The position numbers and the translations under genes are program-made. Below the pieces are notes generated by a model, which did no database searches, had not been told where the DNA came from, and worked only from the letters and a program-made list of their open reading frames with translations. Positions 1 through 10,355 of a stretch of DNA of 39,718 nucleotides are shown in pieces. Origin of the DNA: a candidate division KSB1 bacterium (lineage in GTDB: Bacteria; Zhuqueibacterota; Zhuqueibacteria; JANLFK01; Oleimicrobiaceae). The stretch covers positions 1 to 39,718 of the forward strand of contig JAPDPR010000036.1 in assembly GCA_034506335.1 (NCBI GenBank), given 5' to 3'. Position 1 is the stretch's first letter. Every line of letters begins with the position of its first letter.

Positions 1-232
1 TCTCGGTTGCCCCTGCGGCGAGGGCGCCCTCCACCGCCGCACTGGCCTCCTTGGTCATGAGCCGGCGAAAGTAGTCATAGTCCTTGCCGCTTCTGTCCAC
101 TTCTTCCCAGTTGACCACGCCGCTGATTCCCTCCATGTCCACCGAGACAAATACCCTAAGCGGTGCGCCACGCTGCGCACTCAGTGTCGACACCAGGCCG
201 ACCATTAGGACTGCGAGCAACGTCCGCCTCAT
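1..232 (-). CDS. M55 family D-aminopeptidase (DppA-like), exported, N-terminal part only
   Basis: The first 77 codons are in the window and the gene runs off the left edge. The protein begins with a signal peptide (Arg-Arg, a hydrophobic run, then a likely cut after residues 19-20, SAQ). The mature part opens with VFVSVDMEGISGVV, the metal-binding start of the M55 (DppA) zinc peptidases, where the Asp and Glu (D32 and E34 here) bind metal. It continues with the family pattern of Tyr-x-Tyr, Arg-Arg-Leu-Met-Thr-Lys-Glu and a Glu-Gly-Ala-x-x-Ala-Gly-Ala helix. B. subtilis DppA is cytosolic; the signal peptide here implies a periplasmic D-aminopeptidase acting on D-amino-acid peptides, perhaps cell-wall fragments (inference). 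GGAGGTG lies 3-4 bases before the ATG, and a good promoter lies about 40 bases further up. Confidence 0.85.
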   Translation of the reverse strand, partial: MRRTLLAVLMVGLVSTLSAQRGAPLRVFVSVDMEGISGVVNWEEVDRSGKDYDYFRRLMTKEASAAVEGALAAGATE

Positions 233-276
233 ATGCACCTCCGTGGTTTTGTTGCTGGTTCCACCCCCTCTGTCGC

Positions 277-305
277 AAGATAGTAATTTGTCCACGGCCA
301 GTCAA
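277..305 (-). promoter_or_regulatory. Sigma-70-type promoter of the M55 peptidase gene
   Basis: On the minus strand TTGACT (300-305) and TATCTT (277-282) are separated by exactly 17 bases. The predicted start of transcription, near 270, gives a leader of about 40 bases before the GGAGGTG ribosome site. TTGACT recurs as a -35 box at other units in this window. Confidence 0.7.
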
Positions 306-992
306 GCGTTTTCTGCGGCGTCGTAGCCCCGCGCAGACGACTGCGCTTGTCTGCTGCCAACCGCCCTAGCAGAAAGCGGGGGATTCCACAGGCATTCTTT
401 TCGCCGCGGACCTGGTAACGCCCCGCCTGGTGTGCCGAACCAAGCAGACTCGTCAGGCCCGACCCGGACCGTTTTCGGCTTTGCTCGCCCGCAGGGGCGA
501 TGATCTTTACTGCCGCGGCGCCATGAGGACCATCACGCCCAGTCACCCTGCCACCAGGCTTGGCGTGCTCAATGGCCGGCTCCCGGGCGGCGCAGCACCT
601 TCGAACTGCCAGGACGCGCCTCCGTTTCCACCTCACGCGTGTTTGTGGCAGCACGGCTTTGGGGGCCAACATCGGGTGCATGGGCGCACCCTGGCAAAAA
701 ATTCTTCCGGACTACGGGAACAACACTCGGAGCTGAAGGTAAAACTCTCGTGAGCTCTCTCCGGGTTCTGGCATTGTTCTTGAAAAAGGCGCAACGGCGG
801 CACACGGATATCGGCGGCTCAGATACATACACTTAGCGTTTCCAATCAATTGTGACCGCAGTCGCGTACCGATAAGAGGCTTCTGGCGCTCAGTTCCCGG
901 CCACGCGGCGGGCTTTGTGGAGGATTTTCCTCCAGCCATGCACGTGGGCCAGGTCCTGCAGCATGCCACACGTCCGCCAAAAGGAGAATGCC
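306..992. other. Intergenic region with no supported gene
   Basis: About 690 bases lie between the promoter of the M55 gene and the outer-membrane protein start at 993. Open frames exist on both strands, but their translations are Arg/Pro/Cys-rich, show no family motifs and have no ribosome sites. A perfect inverted repeat (TGGAGGA-TTT-TCCTCCA, 918-934) lies about 60 bases before the next gene. No convincing promoter was found for that gene. Confidence 0.6.
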
Positions 993-2573
993 ATGCGCAC
1001 AAATCCTCTCAGTTCGTCGGCCACAGGGATCTGCGTGCGAATTATTGCGGCCCTGGGACTCGCCCTTGCGTCAGGACAGGTCGCAGCACAGGAGGCCTCT
1101 GGCTCCTACCAAGGGACAGTGACCGAAGCGTGTCTGATGTTCCTCAATCCGGGCTATCTCAATCCGGCACGGGGACAGGGCGTGATTGGCATTATGGCCA
1201 ACCCCGCGGCGCTCTCGGCTGTGCGGGGGCGGCAGGTTGGTTTGGCCTTCGGTCTACCCCAGAGGTCAGAAGGGAGTTTTACCGTCCGGGTGAGCGACAG
1301 CTCCTTGGTCTACGGAGCAGTCGATGTGCACGCGAGTTTGGCCTTGAAGGAGATGGGCGGGCTGGCCGCTATAGGCTTTGCCCAACAGTACCGCCGCTGG
1401 CGCTTTGGCGTGGCGCTCTATCAGCCGCGACGGGGCGGGTTGAGCATAGAAGCGGGTGGCTCGTTCCGGCTGGACACGCACTTCGACGTGGACACGCCCA
1501 TTACCCGGCAGATGGTGCCCGACCTTCCGGTGGAGGAGATTCCGGTCCGCTGGCATGTCCACACCACAGTGGACGCTTCCTTCGCCGGTGGACCCGCGGA
1601 GTTGTCGCTCGCTGCCCTTCCGGTAGTGGCGGCGGTGTCCTACACCAGACGTCCTCTCACCGTCGGTGTGGGGCTCACGTACTATCGCTTGCGGAGTAAC
1701 AATCCACCCGCCAGCTTCCTCAGTCACATGTCCGCACGTGGCGAGGTGACCGGCACCCCGGGCGGCATCGACCCGCTGACGAACCAACCCTGGTGGGGCA
1801 CGCTGCAAGGCACCTTCAGCGTCCAAGACGACCCTTTGCGCGCGCAGTACAAGGTCGACTTGAAAGGGGATCGTTTCGCCGGCTCGCTTGGCGCGCTGGT
1901 CGCGCTCGGCCCTCTCTCTCTGGGCGTGACCTACACGCGGGGCTTCCCCTGCACACTTCAGGGCGAGTATCTGCTCACCACCTGGCGCAGCTCAGGCCCA
2001 CCTGCGGATAAGCGCCTGCCCCAGGTCAGTCTGAGCTGGGCCAATCGGCCCCAGCTCACTGGGAATGCAACTCTCGAATTGGCCAATTTTCAGAAGGACA
2101 GCCTAGCATACCGGAGTGAGGGTGGACTCCGGCTGCGGGGCTACCATTCGGTTGCCGCGGGTTTGCATCTCTTCGTGCTCGGGGTGTTTGGTGGACTAGA
2201 GGCAGCGCAGGACTATCCCGACCTGACCTCGGCCTACGTCGGCGCTTACCTGGACATACCCTTGCCGTGGCTCCCTGTCCGCCTGAATGCCGGTGTGCTC
2301 CAGCGTGCAGATGCGCTCCAAACCGATCGCGACTATTTTGCGCCTTTCCGGGTCGTGAGCCATGTGGGGGCGGGCGCAGCATTCCGGCTGCCACTGGCGC
2401 GATGGCTATCCTTGGGTGATCAACCTGCGTGGCTGCGCCTCGGCGTCCGTTCCTCGCTGACGTCCGTGGCGCTGAAGTTGTTCACCGAGAGAACAAACAC
2501 GCCGCAAGACCGGGTCTTGCCCGCACTCAACGAGACCCTGGCCCTGGGCATGGGTGTGGATTTCCCCTTCTGA
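993..2573 (+). CDS. Outer-membrane beta-barrel protein, unassigned family (PorV/FadL-like style)
   Basis: A 526-residue exported protein. Residues 1-33 form a signal peptide with a likely cut near VAAQ-E. The mature N-terminus has the ANPAALS pattern (about 69-75) seen at the start of FadL/PorV-like barrels. The rest is a series of alternating amphipathic strands, and the chain ends in Phe-Pro-Phe, an aromatic terminus usual for BAM substrates. The start at 993 is chosen because AAGGAG lies 7 bases upstream and it opens directly on the signal peptide; an in-frame ATG at 915 would add 26 residues that spoil the signal. The gene stands alone and ends in a strong terminator. Substrate and role are unknown; a transport or scaffold barrel is the best general guess. 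Confidence 0.75.
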   Translation: MRTNPLSSSATGICVRIIAALGLALASGQVAAQEASGSYQGTVTEACLMFLNPGYLNPARGQGVIGIMANPAALSAVRGRQVGLAFGLPQRSEGSFTVRVSDSSLVYGAVDVHASLALKEMGGLAAIGFAQQYRRWRFGVALYQPRRGGLSIEAGGSFRLDTHFDVDTPITRQMVPDLPVEEIPVRWHVHTTVDASFAGGPAELSLAALPVVAAVSYTRRPLTVGVGLTYYRLRSNNPPASFLSHMSARGEVTGTPGGIDPLTNQPWWGTLQGTFSVQDDPLRAQYKVDLKGDRFAGSLGALVALGPLSLGVTYTRGFPCTLQGEYLLTTWRSSGPPADKRLPQVSLSWANRPQLTGNATLELANFQKDSLAYRSEGGLRLRGYHSVAAGLHLFVLGVFGGLEAAQDYPDLTSAYVGAYLDIPLPWLPVRLNAGVLQRADALQTDRDYFAPFRVVSHVGAGAAFRLPLARWLSLGDQPAWLRLGVRSSLTSVALKLFTERTNTPQDRVLPALNETLALGMGVDFPF

Positions 2574-2587
2574 GAGGGAATGCTAGC

Positions 2588-2635
2588 GCGGTCTAGGGGT
2601 CAGAAACATCAACCTTCTCCCCTAGACCGCTTTTT
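2588..2635 (+). terminator. Rho-independent terminator after the outer-membrane protein gene
   Basis: A perfect 12-bp stem (GCGGTCTAGGGG at 2588-2599 with CCCCTAGACCGC at 2619-2630) encloses a 19-base loop and is followed by TTTTT. It lies 14 bases after the stop codon. Confidence 0.92.
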
Positions 2636-2677
2636 CCTGGAACAGGGACCACGCCTGCCCTGGCCTCGCTTTTCCCC

Positions 2678-2706
2678 TTGCCTATTTCCCCCGAAATTCC
2701 TAAACT
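2678..2706 (+). promoter_or_regulatory. Possible promoter of the PycTM-like gene
   Basis: TTGCCT (2678-2683) and TAAACT (2701-2706) lie 17 bases apart, just after the preceding terminator and about 80 bases before the PycTM-like start. Each box matches consensus at four of six positions, so the call is moderate. Confidence 0.42.
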
Positions 2707-2794
2707 TTGCCGAGCATGCCACGGCCGGTCGCAGCGGCTCTGCCGGGGCGCAACAGCCTTACAGCCAAGAAGACAAACTATGAGGAGGGGCGCA

Positions 2795-3325
2795 ATGAAC
2801 ATCCAACAGCCGGGTCCCCATCTGGATCACATGTTGAAACAGACGCGGGAGCACCACGTCGCCTTGAGCTCGATGGCCGACCTCAAGGCGAACATTTTGA
2901 TGACTCTCTCTTCGGTCGTGCTCACGCTGACGGTGCGTCACGTGGGTGCGCCCGAGACGCGTGCCGCGGCGTTGATTCTGATCTTCTTCTGCCTGCTGAC
3001 CATGGCCTTCGCCGTCTACACGGTGATGCCGAAGGTCTCCTTGGTCATCAGGCGCCGCCGCACCCCAGATGTGCGCGACCCCAACTTCAACCTGCTCTTT
3101 TTCAGCGACTACCTACAATTGGACTATGCGGAATACCTGAAGGCCATGGAGGAGATGATGAACGACCCCTCGCGGTCGTACGAGATGCAGGTGCGGGAGC
3201 TGTATACGTTGGGGCGGTTCTTGGCGAACAAAAAGTACCGGTTTGTGCGCCTTGCCTACCTGGCCTTTCTGACCGGTGTCTTCGCCAGTGGCGCCATCAT
3301 GATCGTGACGGGCCTACTGCGATAG
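2795..3325 (+). CDS. PycTM-like (DUF5706 / Pycsar effector family) membrane protein, stand-alone
   Basis: A 176-residue protein with three predicted membrane helices (about 32-48, 57-77 and 152-173). The N-terminal HHVALSSMADLKANILMTLSS matches the 'ADxKAxIL' signature of DUF5706, the transmembrane effector family of Pycsar anti-phage systems. The soluble part keeps the family pattern: 'NLLFFSDY', a 'YLKAMEEMM' helix, then 'ELYTLGRFLANKKYRFVRLAY' leading into the last helix. In Pycsar a uridylate or cytidylate cyclase makes cUMP or cCMP, which triggers membrane damage by the effector. No cyclase lies next to this gene: the neighbours are an outer-membrane protein and, convergently, nfnB. The start at 2795 follows GAGGAGGGG by 5 bases; ATG 2780 is less likely. 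Family call is fairly firm from motif; a defence role is inference. Confidence 0.7.
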   Translation: MNIQQPGPHLDHMLKQTREHHVALSSMADLKANILMTLSSVVLTLTVRHVGAPETRAAALILIFFCLLTMAFAVYTVMPKVSLVIRRRRTPDVRDPNFNLLFFSDYLQLDYAEYLKAMEEMMNDPSRSYEMQVRELYTLGRFLANKKYRFVRLAYLAFLTGVFASGAIMIVTGLLR

Positions 3326-3331
3326 AGCCAC

Positions 3332-5586
<2,255 letters not shown>

Positions 5587-5594
<8 letters not shown>

Positions 5595-8019
5595 GGTTGA
5601 CCCTCACCGTAACCGGACCGTAGAGCCCACTCGGTAACGCGTGGCCGGCCAGCTCTACGGAAGCCACCCCTCGCGGTTGGCCAGCCCTCACCGCAGCCGT
5701 TCCGACCCATTGGAAGCCATTGCCAGCAAGCTCCACCAGCTGGCCATGTGAAAGCCCAAGAGCACGCGCGTCTTCAGGGTGAAAAACTGCCTGCGCCGAC
5801 GCAAAGATGCGCCGTGCTCCCTCGACAAACTCGCTCAGCGGGAAGCCCCCGTAACTGTGGGGGTGCATGTGGACGTAGACCGCAAAGGAGTCGGCATGGG
5901 ATGCGGGCACGAGACCGGCAACCGGCGGCACCATGGCCGACCAGGGCCAGCGCTGCGCGCGCCTGCATGGGGCAGCCATCCTGCTCTGTGCCCAAACAGA
6001 GCGTAATTCCTGCTCCACCTGGCGCACCGTCCGATAGTCGAAGCCCGGGCGGGCCATCTGCCGGGCAAGGCGCGCGATGATCTCCCAGCCGGCCAGGGCT
6101 TCACCGGGCGGCGCCACGGCCTTACGCACCCGCCGCAGCCTCCCCTCGCCGCTCAAAAACGTCCCATCCACCTCAGTGAAGGCCGCCGCCGGAAGGACCA
6201 CATCCACTAAGTTCGCCGCCCGGGGCTGATAACAGTGCTGATAGATGACATAATCCGCCCAGCGATGTGGGTCGTCGACGACCTCGCCCACCAGATAGAG
6301 CACCTTGAAACGTCTGGCTTCGGCCATCGCATCGGTGAGCCAACCGGCCGCAGGCGCTTCACGTGTTGGGCCCCGCGCATAAAGCACCCGCAGCAGCATG
6401 GCCCCCAAGAAGTTGCTGTATACAGGCAAAGGGAGCACCCCGCCACCGGAGGCCCGCACCAGCTCCTCCACCGCGGCAAGGATTTCCAATGCATGCGGGC
6501 TTGCCATGAACTCCGGCCCCAACACCATCACCGGGCGTCTTGCCGTGGCGATGAGGTGAGCGGCCTGGCCTCTGGCATCTGAAACGGGCGCTTGCCCAGC
6601 CGCCCCACGCACCAGGCTCGCCACCTCGCGCAGCATCTCAGCCTCCTTGCCCGGGCTCGGCTGCAGCCAGAGGTCCGCCACCCACGAGAGGTTGTGTTCA
6701 TCAGGGTGCACGGTGAGCAGGTGAGCGCCGGACCGCTTTGCTCTGCGCAGCTCGACTCCCACCACCGACATCCCAAAGCGGGTATCGGCCACCACACACA
6801 CAATCACGTCCGCGCGGCGGAGCTCCGCCAGTGGCACCGCCTGTTCCAACAGCCGCAAGTAGGAAGGCAGTACCTTGCCGTAGAAAAGGGACGCGGAACT
6901 CTCCACCTGGGGGGAGTTCATCACTTCGCAGGCAAACTTGTAGGCGACGTAGAGCTCCTCATTTGTGGCGTTGGCGGAGACAAGCATGCCGAACTCTTCC
7001 GGGGGGCACACAGCCAGCCGCTCGCCGACCTCCCGTAAGGCCTCCTCCCAATCAGATTCCACATAGGCGCCGTCCCGTCGCAGCAAGGGCACCCGGGTGC
7101 GCAGGGGAGTGTTGACCAGTTCAGTCACACAGAAGCGACCCTTGACGCACAGTTGCCCCGCGTTGACCGCAGCATCCTCGCCCGGCAGGGTGCCGATCAC
7201 CTCTGGCCCCTTCACTTCCAGCCGCAGCTGGCAGCCCAGACCACAGAGGGCACACGTCGTGAGCACCGTGCGCTCCGCTCTCCCCACCCACTTCCTTGCC
7301 TTCTCGGCCAAGGCACCGGTGGGGCAGACCTCCACGCAGGCCCCACAAAACTCGCACCCTGCCTCCAAGTGCGTGCGCTGGAATGCGGGACCGATCACTG
7401 TGTACCTGCCACGCTGCTTAAACGACAGGGTGTTGGCCAAACGCACATCCTGACAGACGCGAACGCACCGACCGCACAGGATGCAGAGATTGTAGTCGCG
7501 ATCGTAGAAGGGATCCTCTTTCTCCACGCGCAGCCCCCGGTAGTAGACCGGATAGCCAATTTCGCGCACACCCAGGTAGCGCACCACATCCTGCAGCTCG
7601 CACCGCCCATCGCTAGGGCAGAACCGGCATCCGGTGGTCACGCCCACCTTGCGGATCGTATGCATGTACTGCTGGCACTCCTGCTGCTCCTCGCAGACCA
7701 AACAACTTGCCGGGTGCTCGCTCAAGATCAGCCGTAAGATTTCGGTGCGCATCTGCTGCAGCTGCACCGTATGCGTCCTGACCACCATCCCCTGCTCCAC
7801 AGGGGTCGTGCAGGCGGTGGGGAAACCGCGCATACCCTCCACCTCCACGATACAGAGGCGACAGCCCCCAAATGGCGCCAGGTCCTGGTGGGCGCACAAC
7901 GTTGGGATGTAGATGCCGTGCCGTTGCGCGGCCTGCAAGATGGTCCAGCCCCGCGGTGCTTGCACCGGCTGATTGTCGATGCGAATGCTAACGCAGCTCT
8001 TGTCTGTGCGCGTGCTCAT
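5587..8019 (-). CDS. nuoG: NuoG-like Fe-S / molybdopterin-fold subunit, no visible Mo ligand
   Basis: An 810-residue complex I 75-kDa type subunit. Residues 1-85 are a [2Fe-2S] domain (C42, C53, C56, C70). Residues 100-145 are the His-Cys region (H102, C106, C109, C115, with extra C131, C134, C140). Two [4Fe-4S] sets follow (C179-C189 and C222-C232), then the Fe4S4 entry to a molybdopterin-oxidoreductase domain (C256, C259, C263, C291). The remainder has the full molybdopterin fold, including 'VDVVLPAAAFTEVDGTF' and a C-terminal dinucleotide-binding domain. Where formate dehydrogenases carry Sec or Cys, this protein reads ESSASLFYGK, so no catalytic Mo ligand is seen. It is most likely an electron wire partnering NuoE and NuoF, not a formate dehydrogenase. 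It overlaps nuoF by 32 bases and nfnA by 8. There is no H-cluster domain, so it is not a conventional HydA. Confidence 0.85.
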
Positions 8020-9913
8020 CGCTCATTTTCCGTCGCGATCTGATGATGATGGCATCGCCTGCTATGGCGTCGAAGCGACAGATTTCGTAGCAGGCTCGGC
8101 ACTTGATACACTTGCTCGGGTCCAGGTTATGCGGCTCGGCACGGGGCCCGGTAATGGCCCCGGTGGGACACACACTCACGCACCGCTGGCAGCCAGTGCA
8201 CTTTTCCGGAATGACTCTGTATTCAATCAATTCGCGGCACACCGTAGCCGGGCAGTATTTCTCCTTCACATGGGCCAGGTACTCTTGGCGGAAATAGCGC
8301 AGGGTGGTCAGCACCGGGTTGGGAGCCGTCTGCCCCAGGCCACACAGCGAACCGCGCCTGATCGTCTCCCCCAGGGCCTCCAACCGTGTCAGGTCCTCTG
8401 GCTCGCCCCTTCCCGCCACAATGCGCTCGAGAATCTCCACCAGGTGGCGTGAACCAACTCGGCACGGCGAGCACTTACCGCACGACTCTTTCTGGGTGAA
8501 ATCCAGGAAGTAGCGCGCCACATCCACCACGCAGGTATCCTCGTCCATGACGATGAGCCCACCGGAGCCCATGATGGAGCCGGCCGCGGTAAGGGACTCG
8601 TAGTCGATGGGTGTATCCAGGAATTCGGCCGAAAGGCAGCCGCCGGAGGGGCCACCGGTCTGCACCGCCTTGAACGGCTTGCGCGTGCCTCCGCCAATGT
8701 CAAAGATGATGCGCCGCAGAGTGGTCCCCAAAGGCACCTCGATCAGCCCCGAACGCCGCACCTTTCCCACCAGGGAAAATGTCTTGGTGCCGTAATTCCC
8801 TTCGGTCCCATACTGGCGGTACCAGGCGGCGCCGTTGCGCATGATGTGGGGCAGCGTGCCGAGCGTTTCCACGTTGTTGATGATGGTGGGCATGCCGTGC
8901 AGGCCGCTCACCGCCGGGTAGGGTGGCCGCGATCGGGGCATACCCCTCTTCCCCTCGATGGAGGCGATCAATGCCGTCTCCTCACCGCAGACAAACGCCC
9001 CCGCCCCCTCCTTGACCGTGATGTCGAAGCTAAAGCCCGACCCTTGAATGTCGGTGCCGAGAAACCCCGAGGCCCGCATCTGGGCGAGGGCATGGCGCAA
9101 GCGCCGCACGGCAAGGGGGTACTCGGCCCGGATGTAGATGTACCCCTGCGTGGCGCCGATGGCGTAGGCGGCAATCACCATCCCTTCCAAGACAGCGTGA
9201 GGGTCACTTTCCAGCAACGAGCGGTTCATGAATGCACCGGGATCCCCTTCGTCGGCGTTGCAGATGAGGTATTTGACCTTTCCGGGGCTGTTCCTGCAAA
9301 CCTCCCACTTCTTGTAGGTGGGGAACCCTGCTCCGCCCCTCCCGCGCAAGCCCGCCTCTTTGACCTCCCGCAACACCCCCTCCGGCCCCATTTCGAACGC
9401 GCGCATCAGCCCTGCGTAACCATCGTTGGCCAGATAGTGTTCGATGTCGTCGGGATCGATGAAACCGCAGTTTTTCAACACGATGCGCACCTGGGGCTTG
9501 AGCATGGGGAGGTCAAAGAACCGAGGGAGCGATGGTGAAACCGGGGCCTCACCGTCGCCGAAATGTCCCACCGCGTGGTGGGAAGGGAGCTGGCCCGTGC
9601 GCAACCCTTGAACCACAATCCGCTTGGCCATCTCCGGAGTCACATTGCCATAGCTCACACGCGCTTGGCCAGGCAGCTGCACATCCAGGAGTGGCTCCAG
9701 GTAGCAGGGCCCGATGCAGCCAGTTTGAACGAGGCGCGCCTGGAGCTTTTCATCGTTGAGCGCCTGCTTTACGGCCGCCAGCACCTCGCCTGCGCCCGCT
9801 GCCCTGCCGCACGAGGCCATGCCAATGTAGATAACCGGCACCTCATTCCGCTGCAAGGCCTGCCATGCCTGGAGGGCTCGCTCGCGAAGCTCACCAAATC
9901 TACTCGTAGGCAC
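7988..9913 (-). CDS. nuoF: NuoF/HydB-type NADH-oxidising FMN subunit with extra ferredoxin domains
   Basis: A 641-residue subunit with the long HydB/HndC layout. Residues 25-110 are a thioredoxin-like [2Fe-2S] domain (C35, C66, C70). The FMN/NADH core follows: 'GLRGRGGAGFPTYKKWE', 'CNADEGDPGAFMNR' and 'GAGAFVCGEETALIASIEGKR'. Next are an SLBB segment, the N3 [4Fe-4S] motif ('ESCGKCSPCRVG' plus the later 'LCGLG') and a C-terminal 2x[4Fe-4S] ferredoxin ('CTGCQRCVSVCP' and 'CIKCRACYEIC'). This is the NAD(H)-reactive, FMN-holding subunit of bifurcating hydrogenases and related complexes. The start is GTG at 9913, with AAGGAG 8 bases upstream; it overlaps the end of nuoE by 14 bases. The extra ferredoxin tail is a mark of HydABC-like complexes, not of respiratory complex I, so a soluble complex is likely. 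Confidence 0.92.
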   Translation of the reverse strand: MPTSRFGELRERALQAWQALQRNEVPVIYIGMASCGRAAGAGEVLAAVKQALNDEKLQARLVQTGCIGPCYLEPLLDVQLPGQARVSYGNVTPEMAKRIVVQGLRTGQLPSHHAVGHFGDGEAPVSPSLPRFFDLPMLKPQVRIVLKNCGFIDPDDIEHYLANDGYAGLMRAFEMGPEGVLREVKEAGLRGRGGAGFPTYKKWEVCRNSPGKVKYLICNADEGDPGAFMNRSLLESDPHAVLEGMVIAAYAIGATQGYIYIRAEYPLAVRRLRHALAQMRASGFLGTDIQGSGFSFDITVKEGAGAFVCGEETALIASIEGKRGMPRSRPPYPAVSGLHGMPTIINNVETLGTLPHIMRNGAAWYRQYGTEGNYGTKTFSLVGKVRRSGLIEVPLGTTLRRIIFDIGGGTRKPFKAVQTGGPSGGCLSAEFLDTPIDYESLTAAGSIMGSGGLIVMDEDTCVVDVARYFLDFTQKESCGKCSPCRVGSRHLVEILERIVAGRGEPEDLTRLEALGETIRRGSLCGLGQTAPNPVLTTLRYFRQEYLAHVKEKYCPATVCRELIEYRVIPEKCTGCQRCVSVCPTGAITGPRAEPHNLDPSKCIKCRACYEICRFDAIAGDAIIIRSRRKMSDEHAHRQELR

Positions 9914-10346
9914 GGAGTATCTCCTTCAGCCCAAGCACCGTCACCCTGCTGTGAATGTCCTCGTCCACCTGTACCACCGGAGCCAAGGCGCAGCACCCCA
10001 AGCAGGCCACCCTCTGCAGGTCGAAGCGACCATCTGCCGAGGTCTGCCCTGGGGCAACCCCCACCTCCCGCTGCACTGCTTCCAGCAGAATCTGCCCACC
10101 GCGCACGTGGCAGGCAGTGCCCAAGCAGACACGAATGGAGTGCCGCCCTGGTGCTACAAACCTGAACTGCGAATAGAAAGACGCAACTCCATAAACCTGG
10201 TTTTCCGAGACTTTCAGAAAACGCGCAATCTGCCGCACGCTCTTTTCCGAGATATAGCCTTCTTTTTGTTGGACCCGTTGCAAGATGGGGATGAGCTCAC
10301 CCTCCCCACCTACGCATCCGGCAAAAACATCTTCAGCAGCTTCCAC
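9900..10346 (-). CDS. nuoE: NuoE/HydC-type [2Fe-2S] subunit
   Basis: A 148-residue 24-kDa type subunit. An N-terminal helical region ('ILQRVQQKEGYISEKSVRQIA', 'VYGVASFYSQF') precedes a thioredoxin-like fold with the cluster cysteines C74, C79, C115 and C119 (CLGTAC and CLGCC). Length and motifs match NuoE/HydC. It passes electrons within the NADH module with NuoF, whose start overlaps its end by 14 bases. The start is GTG at 10346, 5 bases after GGAGGAA. That ribosome site begins right at the stop codon of the hydrogenase-like gene upstream, so the two are closely linked. Confidence 0.93.
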   Translation of the reverse strand: MEAAEDVFAGCVGGEGELIPILQRVQQKEGYISEKSVRQIARFLKVSENQVYGVASFYSQFRFVAPGRHSIRVCLGTACHVRGGQILLEAVQREVGVAPGQTSADGRFDLQRVACLGCCALAPVVQVDEDIHSRVTVLGLKEILRAYE

Positions 10347-10355
10347 TGTTCCTCC

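Noticed and set aside
915-992. Earlier ATG for the outer-membrane protein
   Set aside because: It has no ribosome site and puts 26 residues ahead of a proper signal peptide; ATG 993 has AAGGAG at 7 bases.
8846-9538. Open frame of 230 codons on the plus strand opposite nuoF
   Set aside because: Shadow of the GC-rich nuoF frame; no family motif or ribosome site.
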